From Umezawaea sp049997955 (GTDB taxonomy: Bacteria > Actinomycetota > Actinomycetes > Mycobacteriales > Pseudonocardiaceae): 64,000 nt of DNA. Under the pieces are notes generated by a model, which saw only the letters and a list, made by a program, of their open reading frames with translations, had not been told where the DNA came from and made no database searches. Below are positions 51,191 through 59,550 of this stretch, piece after piece. Positions within the stretch are counted from its first letter, which is position 1. Each line of letters opens with the position of its first letter. The position numbers and the translations under genes were made by a program. The DNA lies in contig JAEBDY010000020.1 of NCBI GenBank assembly GCA_049997955.1, positions 95,230 to 159,229 on the forward strand, read 5' to 3'.

Positions 51191-51218
51191 AGGTCGGCCC
51201 GGCGATCAACGGAGTTCC
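51191..51218 (-). promoter_or_regulatory. ECF-type promoter PB-minus (methyltransferase 1)
   Basis: On the minus strand GGAACT (51218-51213), 16 bases, CGACCT (51196-51191). Leader of about 60 bases to the methyltransferase ATG. Confidence 0.65.
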
Positions 51219-51264
51219 CGGACCGCGAGGAATCGCGACCACCCGAGTTTTTTCGGGATCGGGG

Positions 51265-51292
51265 GGAACCGAACACCGGCGTGGCACGACTT
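51265..51292 (+). promoter_or_regulatory. ECF-type promoter PB-plus (ABC importer operon)
   Basis: GGAACC (51265-51270), 16 bases, CGACTT (51287-51292), reading into the FecCD permease operon. Confidence 0.65.
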
Positions 51293-51374
51293 CTGCGGTG
51301 GTGGCCGGTTCACGCTGCCCGGAAGGAGAGGAACAGGGTGCGCGGTGTCGGGTAGGGGCACGGGTGTCGAGGAC

Positions 51375-52469
51375 ATGACCGAGGACGAGGTGGCGGGCCG
51401 GACCGCACCGGAACGCCGTACGGGTTCACGCGGGCGCACCGGGTACGTGACCGGGCTGTTCGGGCTGCTGGTCCTGTTGTTGCTGGGCGTCGTGGTGGTG
51501 TTGATCGCCCAGGGGTCGATCGCCATCCCGATCGGGGAGGTGCTGCGGATCCTGACCGGTCAGGTCGCCGAGTCGGAGATCAGCCGCACCATCGTGCTGG
51601 ACGCCCGGCTGCCCAAGGTCGTGGCCGGGTTGCTGGCCGGGGCCGCGCTGGCGGTCGGCGGCGCGCAGATGCAGACGCTGTTCCGCAACCCGCTGGCCGA
51701 CCCGTTCGTGCTCGGCGTCAGCTCCGGGGCGATCCTGGGCGCCTCGATCGTCATCCTGGGCACCGGCGGTGTGGGGTGGTTGTCGGGGCTGGGTGTGGTC
51801 AGCCAGCTCGGGGTCACCGGCGCGGCGGTCGCGGGGGCCGCCGGGGTGTTGATGATCGCCCTGGGCATCGCCCGGCGGGTCGGCGACCCCGTGGTGGTCC
51901 TGGTGGTGGGGGTGATGCTGGGCTACCTGGCCGGTGCCGTGGTGGACATGCTCGTCTACTACACCGACCCGGACCGGTTGCAGGCGCTGGCCACCTTCAC
52001 CCGCGGCTCGGTGCGCAACGTGACGTGGAACGAGTTGCAGGTCGTCGCCGTGTCCTGCGCGGTGGTGCTGGTGCTGTCGGTGTTCCTGGCCCAGCCCCTC
52101 AACGCCCTGCTGCTCGGCGAGCGGTACGCGGGCAGTCTGGGGATCAACGTCCGTCGCGTGCACTTCCTCTGCCTGGCCAGCGTCGCGGTGCTGTCGGGCG
52201 TGATCACCGCCTACTGCGGTGCCATCGGGTTCGTCGGTCTGGCCGCGCCGCACCTGGCCCGAGGACTGGTGCGCACCGCCGACCACCGGGTGGTGCTGCC
52301 CGCCAGCGCGCTGATCGGAGCGGTGATCGTGCTGGTGGCCGAGTACGTCGCGGGCGGCAACGGGGTGACCAGGACGTCGCTGCCGCTGAACTCGGTGACC
52401 GCGTTCGTCGGCGCGCCGGTGATCCTCTGGGTGCTGCTGTCGGGTCGGGCGAGGAGGCAGGCGCGATGA
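51375..52469 (+). CDS. FecCD-family metal-chelate ABC transporter permease
   Basis: About 364 residues with ten predicted membrane helices. FecCD signatures are LDARLPKVVAGLLAGAALAVGGAQMQTLFRNPLADPFVLGVSSGA and CGAIGFVGLAAPHLARGL. The start is either ATG 51375 or GTG 51345, the latter with GGAGAGG 13 bases upstream. A single permease gene implies a homodimer, as in BtuC-type importers. Overlaps the ATPase gene by ATGA. Confidence 0.93.
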   Translation: MTEDEVAGRTAPERRTGSRGRTGYVTGLFGLLVLLLLGVVVVLIAQGSIAIPIGEVLRILTGQVAESEISRTIVLDARLPKVVAGLLAGAALAVGGAQMQTLFRNPLADPFVLGVSSGAILGASIVILGTGGVGWLSGLGVVSQLGVTGAAVAGAAGVLMIALGIARRVGDPVVVLVVGVMLGYLAGAVVDMLVYYTDPDRLQALATFTRGSVRNVTWNELQVVAVSCAVVLVLSVFLAQPLNALLLGERYAGSLGINVRRVHFLCLASVAVLSGVITAYCGAIGFVGLAAPHLARGLVRTADHRVVLPASALIGAVIVLVAEYVAGGNGVTRTSLPLNSVTAFVGAPVILWVLLSGRARRQAR

Positions 52470-53533
52470 CCGTCGAACCCACTCCGGCCCTGCAGGCCGT
52501 CGCGGTGAGCGCGGGCTACCGGCGACGCCGCCGCCACCCGGCGGTCACCGTGCTGAGCGATGTGCACCTGGCCGCCCGACCCGGCGAGCTGATCACCCTG
52601 ATCGGCCCCAACGGCGCGGGCAAGTCCACCCTGCTGCGCACCCTGGTGGGAGCCCAGCCGCCGCTGGCCGGTCACGTCCTGCTCGACGGCCGCGATCTCG
52701 CGGCCCTGTCCCCCCGGCAGCGGGCCCGGCGGCTCGCGGTCACCCTGACCGAGCCGGTCGACGTGGGGCAGATGACCGTCGAATCGGTGGTGGCGCTGGG
52801 CCGGATCCCCTACCGGTCGTGGATCGGCCGGGAGAGCGCGCGGGACCGCGCCGCGGTGGACCGGGCGCTGCTGGACGCCGGGGTCGCCGACCTGCGCGAC
52901 CGCCCGTTGACCGACCTGTCCGACGGCGAGCGCCAGCGGGTGATGGTGGCCCGCGCCCTGGCGCAGGAGCCCGCGGTGCTGGTGCTGGACGAGCCCACCG
53001 CGTTCCTGGACGTGGCCCGCCGCATCGAGTTCGCGGCGATGCTGACCCGGCTGAGCGCGACCACCGGCACGGCGATCGTGTTGTCCACCCACGACCTGGC
53101 GTTCGCGCTGCGCCGCGCCGACCAGGTGTGGCTGGTCGGCGGCGACGGCACGGTGACCGCGGGCGCGCCCGAGGACCTCGCGTGCGGCGACGTGATCGCC
53201 CGCGCGTTCGTCGGGGAGAACATGTCCTTCGACGACGCGGCGGCCACGATCGTCGTCGCCGACGACCAGGTGCCCGGCGCCGCCGTGCGGGTGATCGGCG
53301 AGGGACGGCCGCGGCAGTGGGCCGAGCACGCCGCCCGACGGGCCGGGTGGACACCGGCCTCGGACGCCGCCGACCACGTCCTGACCGTCGAACCCGGCAC
53401 GCCGTGCCGTTGGCGGGTCGACGGAACCGGCGTGCCGGACGCGACGCGCGCGCACGGGGTCGGCTTCGACTCCCTCGTCACCCACCTGCGCGGCTGCTCC
53501 GCTCCGCTGCGCGAAGACGCGCGGACGCGATGA
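52466..53533 (+). CDS. Metal-chelate ABC transporter ATPase with C-terminal extension
   Basis: 355 residues. Walker A GPNGAGKST (47-55), signature LSDGERQR (151-158), Walker B VLVLDEPT (171-178) and the switch His in STHDLAFAL. FhuC/FepC-type ATPases are about 260 residues; here about 90 extra residues follow (VRVIGEGRPRQWAEHAARRAG to FDSLVTHLRGC). They may be a regulatory domain. Translationally coupled to both neighbours by ATGA overlaps. Confidence 0.93.
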   Translation: MTVEPTPALQAVAVSAGYRRRRRHPAVTVLSDVHLAARPGELITLIGPNGAGKSTLLRTLVGAQPPLAGHVLLDGRDLAALSPRQRARRLAVTLTEPVDVGQMTVESVVALGRIPYRSWIGRESARDRAAVDRALLDAGVADLRDRPLTDLSDGERQRVMVARALAQEPAVLVLDEPTAFLDVARRIEFAAMLTRLSATTGTAIVLSTHDLAFALRRADQVWLVGGDGTVTAGAPEDLACGDVIARAFVGENMSFDDAAATIVVADDQVPGAAVRVIGEGRPRQWAEHAARRAGWTPASDAADHVLTVEPGTPCRWRVDGTGVPDATRAHGVGFDSLVTHLRGCSAPLREDARTR

Positions 53534-53589
53534 CCACAGCCCGCCACCCGACCACCGGACTCGCCGCACACCCGCAGGAGCGCACCACT

Positions 53590-54807
53590 GTGAACGCACT
53601 CATCCGCTCGGCCGTCGCGCTGCTCGCGCTGCCACTCGTCCTCGCCGGGTGCGGAGGACCGGGTCCCGGAGAGTCGGGTGGCCGGGGTGACGCCGAGGGC
53701 TGCGTCACCGACTACGCCGAGGGGCGCGACTACTTCCCCGACAAGAGCACGGTCACCGAGTCGGAGCTGTGGGACATCACCTACCACGGCTCCTACAAGA
53801 CCATCACGCTCACCGACACCGAGAACACCGACGGCGAGAAGCTCAAGTACGTGCTCTACCGGTGCGGCACGCCCCAGCCCGAGGCCACCGGGGACCTGGA
53901 GGGCGCACTGGCGGTCCAGGTGCCGGTCACCAACGTCTCGGTCACCTCGTTCAACGCCCTGGCCATGGTCGACCGGCTCGGCAAGAACAAGTCGATCACC
54001 GGCTTGAGCGGCCAACTCCTGGGCAACGCCGGGAAGGACGGGTGGTACGCCGGGGTCGCCGAGGCCGCGGGCAAGCCCCTGTCGATCGGCGAGTACACCG
54101 ACCTGAACAAGGAGGCCGTCCTGGGGTTGAAGAACCAGGTCGTCCTGATGTCCGGGTTCGGGCAGGGTTTCGACGACATCAGCAACGCCCGTGCCGCCGG
54201 GATGCCCGGCGTGAGCGTGTCCAACCGGCTGGAGCGCGAGGCACTCGCCTCGGCCGAGTGGATCAAGATGGTGGCGGCCTTCTACAACGCCGAAGCCGCC
54301 GCCAACACCGAGTTCGACACCATCAAGGCCAAGTACGACGAGGTCGTCTCCACCGTCTCCGGCAAGATCGACAACCGCAGGGTGGGCTACCTCTGCGTCT
54401 CGCCGGAACGCGGCTGCGAGTTCCTCCACGGCCACGGCACCGAGACCCTCGTCGGACGCCTGCTCACCCGGCTCGGGGTGGACAATGTCTTCGCCGCCGA
54501 CAACCCCGCGCCCAACGGCCAGCCCTACGACTTCGAGAAGGCGGTCGGCACCGCGGCCGACGCCGACTTCTTCGTCGTCTACGACCCGCTGAAGATGACC
54601 CGCGACGCGCTGGGCGCCGACCCGCGCACGGGCCGGTTCCGGCCCTTCAAGGACAACGCCTTCATCGCGGGCGTGGACGAGAACTTCGAGGAGTGCCGCG
54701 CCAAGACCTACCTCGACGTGGACGTGCTCGTCCGCGACTTCGCCATCGGCTTGGCGCCCGAGTTGTTCCCCGGTGCCAAGGGCACCTGCTTCGCCCGTCC
54801 CTCCTGA
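53590..54807 (+). CDS. Metal-chelate-binding lipoprotein (PeripBP fold)
   Basis: 405 residues. GTG at 53590 gives a short ideal lipoprotein signal (MNALIRSAVALLALPLVLAGC) and follows AGGAG; an in-frame ATG at 53530 overlaps the ATPase stop but would add 20 polar residues. The mature protein is a class III binding protein with two lobes: FNALAMVDRLGKNKSITGLS, then NKEAVLGLKNQVVLMSG, GMPGVSVSNRLEREALASAEWIK and a C-terminal lobe around VYDPLKMTRDALG. Predicted to capture the Fe- (or other metal-) loaded product for FecCD import. Confidence 0.9.
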   Translation: MNALIRSAVALLALPLVLAGCGGPGPGESGGRGDAEGCVTDYAEGRDYFPDKSTVTESELWDITYHGSYKTITLTDTENTDGEKLKYVLYRCGTPQPEATGDLEGALAVQVPVTNVSVTSFNALAMVDRLGKNKSITGLSGQLLGNAGKDGWYAGVAEAAGKPLSIGEYTDLNKEAVLGLKNQVVLMSGFGQGFDDISNARAAGMPGVSVSNRLEREALASAEWIKMVAAFYNAEAAANTEFDTIKAKYDEVVSTVSGKIDNRRVGYLCVSPERGCEFLHGHGTETLVGRLLTRLGVDNVFAADNPAPNGQPYDFEKAVGTAADADFFVVYDPLKMTRDALGADPRTGRFRPFKDNAFIAGVDENFEECRAKTYLDVDVLVRDFAIGLAPELFPGAKGTCFARPS

Positions 54808-54815
54808 AAGCGGCC

Positions 54816-54859
54816 GTCCCGGTCCGCCGACCGCTCCCGCGTGCTCGGCGGACCGGGAC
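54816..54859. terminator. Strong bidirectional terminator stem
   Basis: GTCCCGGTCCGCCGA (54816-54830) and TCGGCGGACCGGGAC (54845-54859) form a perfect 15-bp stem with a 14-base loop between the convergent binding-protein and methyltransferase genes. Confidence 0.8.
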
Positions 54860-54867
54860 ACCGCGCC

Positions 54868-55605
54868 TCAGGCACGGGTCCCCCGCACGATCAGCCGCCG
54901 GGCGTGGTTGTCGTACGGGGAGCAGTCGAAGTCGCCGAAGCACTCGACGCCGCTGAACCCGGCGGCCTCGAACAGCCCGCGCAGCTCGGCGGCGCTGTAG
55001 AGGGTGGAGTAGAGCGAGGTTCGCCGCACCTCGTCACCACGCACCCAGGTCCAATCACTGCGAAGGCGCGTCCAGTCGTCCAGGACGGTGTCGCGCATGA
55101 ACACCGTGCCACCGCCCACGTCCACCGCCTGCGGGCGACCGACCCAGCCGGCGAACACCTCCTTGCCCATCACGTCGACCAGCAGCCTGCCGCCGGGGGT
55201 CAGGCAGGCGTGGGCGTTGCGCAGCACCGCCAGGTTCTCGGCGGGGTCGGCGAAGTAGCCGAACGACGTGTACATGTTGATCACCAGGTCGTAGCTGTCC
55301 GGCTCGACGTGCTCCCGCATGTCCGCCCGCACCAACCGGGCCTCGACCCCCGCCTGCCCGCACGCCTCGCGGGCCCGCGCGAGCATCGCCCCGCTCAGGT
55401 CCACCCCGGTGACCACGGCCCCGCGGCGCGCCAGCGGCACCAGGTGCGTCGCGGGTCCGCACGCCAGGTCCAGCACCCGATCACCGGGAGCGACCTTGAA
55501 CAACGGCGATGCGGCCACCACCTGTTCCGCCTCCGCCGCGCGGCGCGGCGGGAACATCACGTCGGCGAACCCCACCCAGAGGTCGTCGTCCTCGTACCAG
55601 CCCAT
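54868..55605 (-). CDS. Class I SAM-dependent methyltransferase, second of the metallophore locus
   Basis: 245 residues. The ATG at 55605 follows GGAGAGTC; the frame extends upstream through the promoter and is not used. N terminus YEDDDLWVGFADVMFPPRRAAEA is typical of a family of small methyltransferases. Motif I is RVLDLACGPATHLVPLA, then GVDLSGAMLARARE and LTPGGRLLVDVMG. It has its own copy of the locus promoter, back to back with the P450 promoter. Confidence 0.88.
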   Translation of the reverse strand: MGWYEDDDLWVGFADVMFPPRRAAEAEQVVAASPLFKVAPGDRVLDLACGPATHLVPLARRGAVVTGVDLSGAMLARAREACGQAGVEARLVRADMREHVEPDSYDLVINMYTSFGYFADPAENLAVLRNAHACLTPGGRLLVDVMGKEVFAGWVGRPQAVDVGGGTVFMRDTVLDDWTRLRSDWTWVRGDEVRRTSLYSTLYSAAELRGLFEAAGFSGVECFGDFDCSPYDNHARRLIVRGTRA

Positions 55606-55616
55606 GACTCTCCAGC

Positions 55617-55691
55617 CGTGTCGTGGTCGTGCGGATGAGCACCGTCCCGTCCACTGGTCGTCGACCGGCACCGGTCGGTTCCCACGACACG
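55617..55691. repeat. 10-bp inverted repeat bracketing the second methyltransferase promoter
   Basis: CGTGTCGTGG (55617-55626) and CCACGACACG (55682-55691) are perfect complements placed either side of the minus-strand promoter. They could bind a repressor by looping or be incidental. Confidence 0.45.
55655..55682 (-). promoter_or_regulatory. ECF-type promoter PC-minus (methyltransferase 2)
   Basis: On the minus strand GGAACC (55682-55677), 16 bases, CGACCA (55660-55655), followed by GTGG as in other copies. Leader of about 45 bases. Confidence 0.65.
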
Positions 55692-55709
55692 TCAACGGTC
55701 CTCGGTGCG

Positions 55710-55737
55710 GGAACTTGCCGACCCGTCGGTACGACCA
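55710..55737 (+). promoter_or_regulatory. ECF-type promoter PC-plus (P450)
   Basis: GGAACT (55710-55715), 16 bases, CGACCA (55732-55737), then CTGG. Leader of about 35 bases to the P450 ATG. Confidence 0.65.
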
Positions 55738-55777
55738 CTGGTGGTGACGACCGGATCTCACGGGATTGGGGACATCG

Positions 55778-56977
55778 ATGCGACCCGCGCAGGCAGCCCG
55801 CGCCTACCCGTTCCGCGAGCCGACCGCGCTGCTGCTGGAACCCGAGTACGCGCGCCTTCGGGACCACGAACCGCTCAGCCGCATCTCCCTGCCCCACGGT
55901 GGCGACGCCTGGCTGGCCGTGCGGCACGAGGACGTCCGCACGGTGCTCAGCGACCCCCGGTTCAGCCGGGCGGCGCTGCTGGACCGCGACGTGCCCCGCG
56001 CCTCACCCCGCAGGCACACCGACGCGACGCTGCACACGGTGGACCCGCCCGAGCACACCCGGCTGCGCCGTCTGGTGGCCGCCGCGTTCAGCCCTCGGAG
56101 GATCGATCGCCTGGCCGAGCACGCCCAGCGCGTCACCGACGACCTGCTCGACCGGATCGAGGAGCAGGGACCGCCCGCGGACCTGATCGCCGGCTTCGCG
56201 GTGCCGGTGCCCGTCGCCGTCATCTGCCAGATGCTGGGCGTGCCGGTCGCCGACCGCGAGCGGTTCGCCCGCTGGATCGACGTCGCCCTGGCCACCACCG
56301 CGTTCTCCAGCGAGGAGATCCACCACGCGTTCGCCGAGTTGAAGGACTACGTCGCCTGCCTGGTCGCCGCCCGCCGCCGCGAACCGAGCGACGACCTGCT
56401 CGGCGCTCTGGTCGAAGCGCGGGACAAGGAGGACCGGCTCAGCGAGGGCGAGTTGGTCGTGCTGGGCGTGACCCTGCTCTACGCCGGTCTGGAGACCACG
56501 ACCAGCGAGCTCGGCAACGGCGTCCACACCCTGCTCACCCACCCCGACCAGCTCGCCGCGCTGCGCGCCGACCCGGCGCTGGTCGACCGGGCGGTGGACG
56601 AACTGCTGCGCTTCAACCCCCTGGTGACCTCGGCGGGGTTCACCCGCATCGCGCTGGAGGACGTCGAACTGGGCGGTGTGCTCGTCCGCGCCGGTGACGC
56701 GGTGATGGTGCACCCCGACGCCGCCAACCGCGACGAGCGGGTGTTCGAGCGCCCCGACGAGCTGGACGTCACCCGCAAGCCGAACCCGCACCTGGCGTTC
56801 GGCTTCGGCTTGCACTACTGCGTCGCCGCGCGGCTGGCCAAGGCCGAACTGCGCGTGGCCATCGGGTCCTTGCTGCGCCGCTTCCCCGGCCTGCGCCTCG
56901 CGGTCGGTGAGGAGGAGCTGTCCTGGCGGCACGGCAGGATGGCGCGCGGCCTGGACCGACTCCCCGTCACCTGGTGA
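55778..56977 (+). CDS. Cytochrome P450 of the metallophore locus
   Basis: 399 residues. I-helix LLYAGLETTTSEL, K-helix DELLRFNP (ExxR), and heme loop FGFGLHYCVAARLAKAE. TVDPPEHTRLRRLVAAAFSPRR is the standard actinomycete C-helix region. ATG 55778 follows GGGGA; a TTG at 55766 is in frame. No ferredoxin gene accompanies it. It may hydroxylate, or otherwise oxidise, the metallophore scaffold, for example to create a metal ligand. Confidence 0.93.
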   Translation: MRPAQAARAYPFREPTALLLEPEYARLRDHEPLSRISLPHGGDAWLAVRHEDVRTVLSDPRFSRAALLDRDVPRASPRRHTDATLHTVDPPEHTRLRRLVAAAFSPRRIDRLAEHAQRVTDDLLDRIEEQGPPADLIAGFAVPVPVAVICQMLGVPVADRERFARWIDVALATTAFSSEEIHHAFAELKDYVACLVAARRREPSDDLLGALVEARDKEDRLSEGELVVLGVTLLYAGLETTTSELGNGVHTLLTHPDQLAALRADPALVDRAVDELLRFNPLVTSAGFTRIALEDVELGGVLVRAGDAVMVHPDAANRDERVFERPDELDVTRKPNPHLAFGFGLHYCVAARLAKAELRVAIGSLLRRFPGLRLAVGEEELSWRHGRMARGLDRLPVTW

Positions 56978-57058
56978 CCAGGTCGACCCCTTCCACGGCT
57001 TCACCGGTGCGGCAACGGCAGGCGTCCTCGTGGTTGATCAGCCGCCCCGGTGGTGCAC

Positions 57059-57916
57059 TCATCCGCCGGCCGTGCGGTGCTCGGTCCGCCGGGTGACGGT
57101 GGCGCCGACGAGCGGGCACGCACGGCACGTGTGACCGGTAGGCGTGCGGTAGAACAGGCAGCAGCTGCGGCGGGTGCCGTCGGGGGTCAGCGTGCCGCGC
57201 AGCGCGGGTGCGGCCAGCAGGCGGTCACCGAGGTCGCCGAGATCGGCGGGCAGCGGCCGCAGGGCACTGCGCAGGGCCGCCGCGGCGTTGCCCCGCAGCA
57301 GCCCGGCGGAAACCTTGACCACGGCGCGCAACCCGGTGTGGAACGGTTCCAGGTGCTCCTCGACCACGGCGCGCAGCAGCAGCGGCGCGGGATCCCCGGT
57401 GACGACCCATCCGCCGGGTTCGGGCAGGGACAGCCGCACTGAGGCGTCCTCGCCGATGCGGTACCGCAACAGGTTCAGGTCGGGCACGACGCCACAGACG
57501 GCCACCGTGCCGAGGGCGACCGACCACAGCCGGAGCGCCACGAGGAACTGCAGGGTCGAAGCGGCCACACGAGCCTCGGTCGCTTCGAACGCCGCGCCGA
57601 CCCGCCGCACGGCCTCGGCCAAGGCGTCGCGGTCGGCGTGGAACGAGCGCAGCGGCTCGCCGCCGTCGTCCCCGTCAACGGCGGCGTCCGGGCTGACCGT
57701 CGCCGCCGAGGACAGGGCTGCGGCAACCTCGGCGGGATCGGCGCGCCGGATCGCGCTCGCCTTGGCGGGCAGCGAACGCACCCACCGGGACGCGACCACG
57801 CCGTGGGACAGTTCGGCGCGCTCGCTTTCGTCGCCGGAACCCAGCCGGACCTCGACGTCATCGCATCGCAGCAGTCGCACACGGAGCACTACGGAAGTGG
57901 GGAACCCGACGTTCAC
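57059..57916 (-). CDS. FhuF-like ferric-siderophore reductase
   Basis: 285 residues from a GTG at 57916 with AGGAGGT four bases upstream. The C-terminal motif CC-x10-C-x2-C (Cys252, Cys253, Cys264, Cys267; SCCLFYRTPTG then CRACPL) is exactly the [2Fe-2S] motif of E. coli FhuF. The preceding domain is Ala/Leu-rich and helical. FhuF-type proteins reduce ferric siderophore in the cytoplasm to release Fe(II). This supports iron as the metal carried by the neighbouring system. Converges on the P450 gene. I could not find the shared promoter in front of it. Confidence 0.88.
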   Translation of the reverse strand: MNVGFPTSVVLRVRLLRCDDVEVRLGSGDESERAELSHGVVASRWVRSLPAKASAIRRADPAEVAAALSSAATVSPDAAVDGDDGGEPLRSFHADRDALAEAVRRVGAAFEATEARVAASTLQFLVALRLWSVALGTVAVCGVVPDLNLLRYRIGEDASVRLSLPEPGGWVVTGDPAPLLLRAVVEEHLEPFHTGLRAVVKVSAGLLRGNAAAALRSALRPLPADLGDLGDRLLAAPALRGTLTPDGTRRSCCLFYRTPTGHTCRACPLVGATVTRRTEHRTAGG

Positions 57917-58254
57917 CCCACCTCCTGCGGAACCCGCTTCAAATCGCTGACGAAAGCCGACTTGACCGCACACGCTCAACAGCGATGTTCACCGCGATGG
58001 GCCTGCCGCAGGCCACGACGAACGGTACGGGCGGAACTCGCCGAACACGCGTGAGCACCCCGAAGCCCCACACCCATGACCGGCGAATCCATGCCGGACG
58101 GGATGCGGCGGCAGCACCCCGGCACCGTCTGCCGGGTGGAGAAACTGCCAACTCGGCGATGCGCGCTGCCCGTGGTCCCGCTGACGTCGCCGCCACCAGT
58201 ACCGCGCCAGAAGGAGCCACTACCAACGGAAACGCCGTAGTCACCAAGTGCGCA
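57917..58254. other. Intergenic region between FhuF-like and serine hydrolase genes
   Basis: About 340 bases. It must hold the FhuF promoter and the serine hydrolase terminator. I see no gene, no IdeR/DmdR-type iron box (TTAGGTTAGGCTAACCTAA-like) and no copy of the GGAAC-N16-CGAC promoter. Confidence 0.4.
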
Positions 58255-59550
58255 CTAGGAGGAACCCGCATTCGAGGCGTACAGGTCCGGGATGTTCTGA
58301 CCCGTCGACCGGACAGGCTCGGTTCCGCCTGCCCCTCCGTCGCAGAACACCTCGCTGATGAGGCTCTGCAGCGCCTTCTGCATCGCCTCCGCCGGGGGGA
58401 CCAAGGCGTCCACGTAGGTCAGGGAGGCCTCCAGGGTCCTGCTGCCGTCGGGCGTGCTGTACATCGCCGTCGCGTAGCCCTGGACGCCGCCGTTGTGGTT
58501 GATCAGGGTGGTGCCGCCGCAGTTCGAGTCCGCGCGCAGCGTGAACACCCCGAGGCCGTAGTCGCTGGCCGGGTGCGGCTCGAGCATCTCTGCCAGCAGC
58601 GGGGCCGGGAGGAGCCTCCCTCCCAGCAGCGCCGAGAAGAACGTGTGGAGATCCCAGGTGGTCGAGATCATGTCACCGGCGCTGGAAATCCAGGACGGGT
58701 TCTGGCGGGCGATGTCGACCGTCTTCCACTGCCCGGCGTCCTGGTACCGGTAGTAGCCGTGGGCGTGCGGCCCGGGGATCGCGGGCGAGGTGCCCGGCGC
58801 CGAGGTGCCCCGCAGCCCGAGCGGCCGCAGGAGCCGCTGCTGCACCACCGCGGCGAACGAGCGGCCGGTGACCTCCTCGATCAGCAGCCTGGCCAGCACG
58901 TAGTTGGTGTTCGAGTAGCTCCAGTCCGTCCCCGGCGCGAACCGCGCGGGCTTGGACAACGCGAACCGCACCAGCTCTTCGGGCTGGTAGCTGTGGAACC
59001 GGTTGTCCACCCACTCCTTGCCCGACCACGGGATCCCCGGAACCACCGTCCCGTCCGGGTAGTACTCGCCGGTGAAGTTGAACAACCCGCTGGTGTGCTG
59101 CAACAGCATCCGCACCGTGATCCGCCGGTCCACACCGGACTGCGGCAGGTAGTCGGCCGCCGGGGCGTCCAGCTCGATCCTGCCCTCGGCCACCAACTGC
59201 AGCACCAAGGTCGCCGTGAAGGTCTTCGTGACGCTGCCCACCCGGAACCGCCCGTCCGTCGGCGGCTTCCCGGCCTCGCCCAGCTTGCGCAGTCCGGCGC
59301 TGCCGACCCAGTGGCCGCGCTGATCGTGCACGCGCAGTTGCACACCGGTGATGCCCGAATCGACGATCGCCTGAATGGCTTCCTGCAGGTCCGGCCGATC
59401 TTGCCCGGCAACGGCCTCCGACAAGACCCTGCTGTCCGCAATGGCCGTCCCTGGTGCGACCGCCCCGGCCAGCAACGCGAAGGCCAGCACCGCAACGCCT
59501 GCTCGCCGGAAGACTCGTGGCATCCGGACCCTGCCCGTCTCACTGTTCAT
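58255..59550 (-). CDS. Secreted serine hydrolase, D-alanyl-D-alanine carboxypeptidase/beta-lactamase family
   Basis: 431 residues from ATG 59550; ATG 59523 is an alternative. Signal peptide (RRAGVAVLAFALLAGAVAPG) with cleavage near AIADS. Penicillin-recognising fold: nucleophile motif SVTK at 106-109, YSN (DWSYSNTNY) and HNGG near the C terminus in place of KTG, the class C/R61-like pattern. Acts on peptidoglycan peptides or on a related amide or ester. Preceded by an unusual phased repeat array that reaches its start codon. Confidence 0.9.
   Translation of the reverse strand: MNSETGRVRMPRVFRRAGVAVLAFALLAGAVAPGTAIADSRVLSEAVAGQDRPDLQEAIQAIVDSGITGVQLRVHDQRGHWVGSAGLRKLGEAGKPPTDGRFRVGSVTKTFTATLVLQLVAEGRIELDAPAADYLPQSGVDRRITVRMLLQHTSGLFNFTGEYYPDGTVVPGIPWSGKEWVDNRFHSYQPEELVRFALSKPARFAPGTDWSYSNTNYVLARLLIEEVTGRSFAAVVQQRLLRPLGLRGTSAPGTSPAIPGPHAHGYYRYQDAGQWKTVDIARQNPSWISSAGDMISTTWDLHTFFSALLGGRLLPAPLLAEMLEPHPASDYGLGVFTLRADSNCGGTTLINHNGGVQGYATAMYSTPDGSRTLEASLTYVDALVPPAEAMQKALQSLISEVFCDGGAGGTEPVRSTGQNIPDLYASNAGSS

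Noticed and set aside
48940..57980. IdeR/DmdR iron boxes in the metallophore locus
   Set aside because: I looked for TTAGGTTAGGCTAACCTAA-like sequence in each gap and saw none; the shared element is the ECF-like promoter instead.
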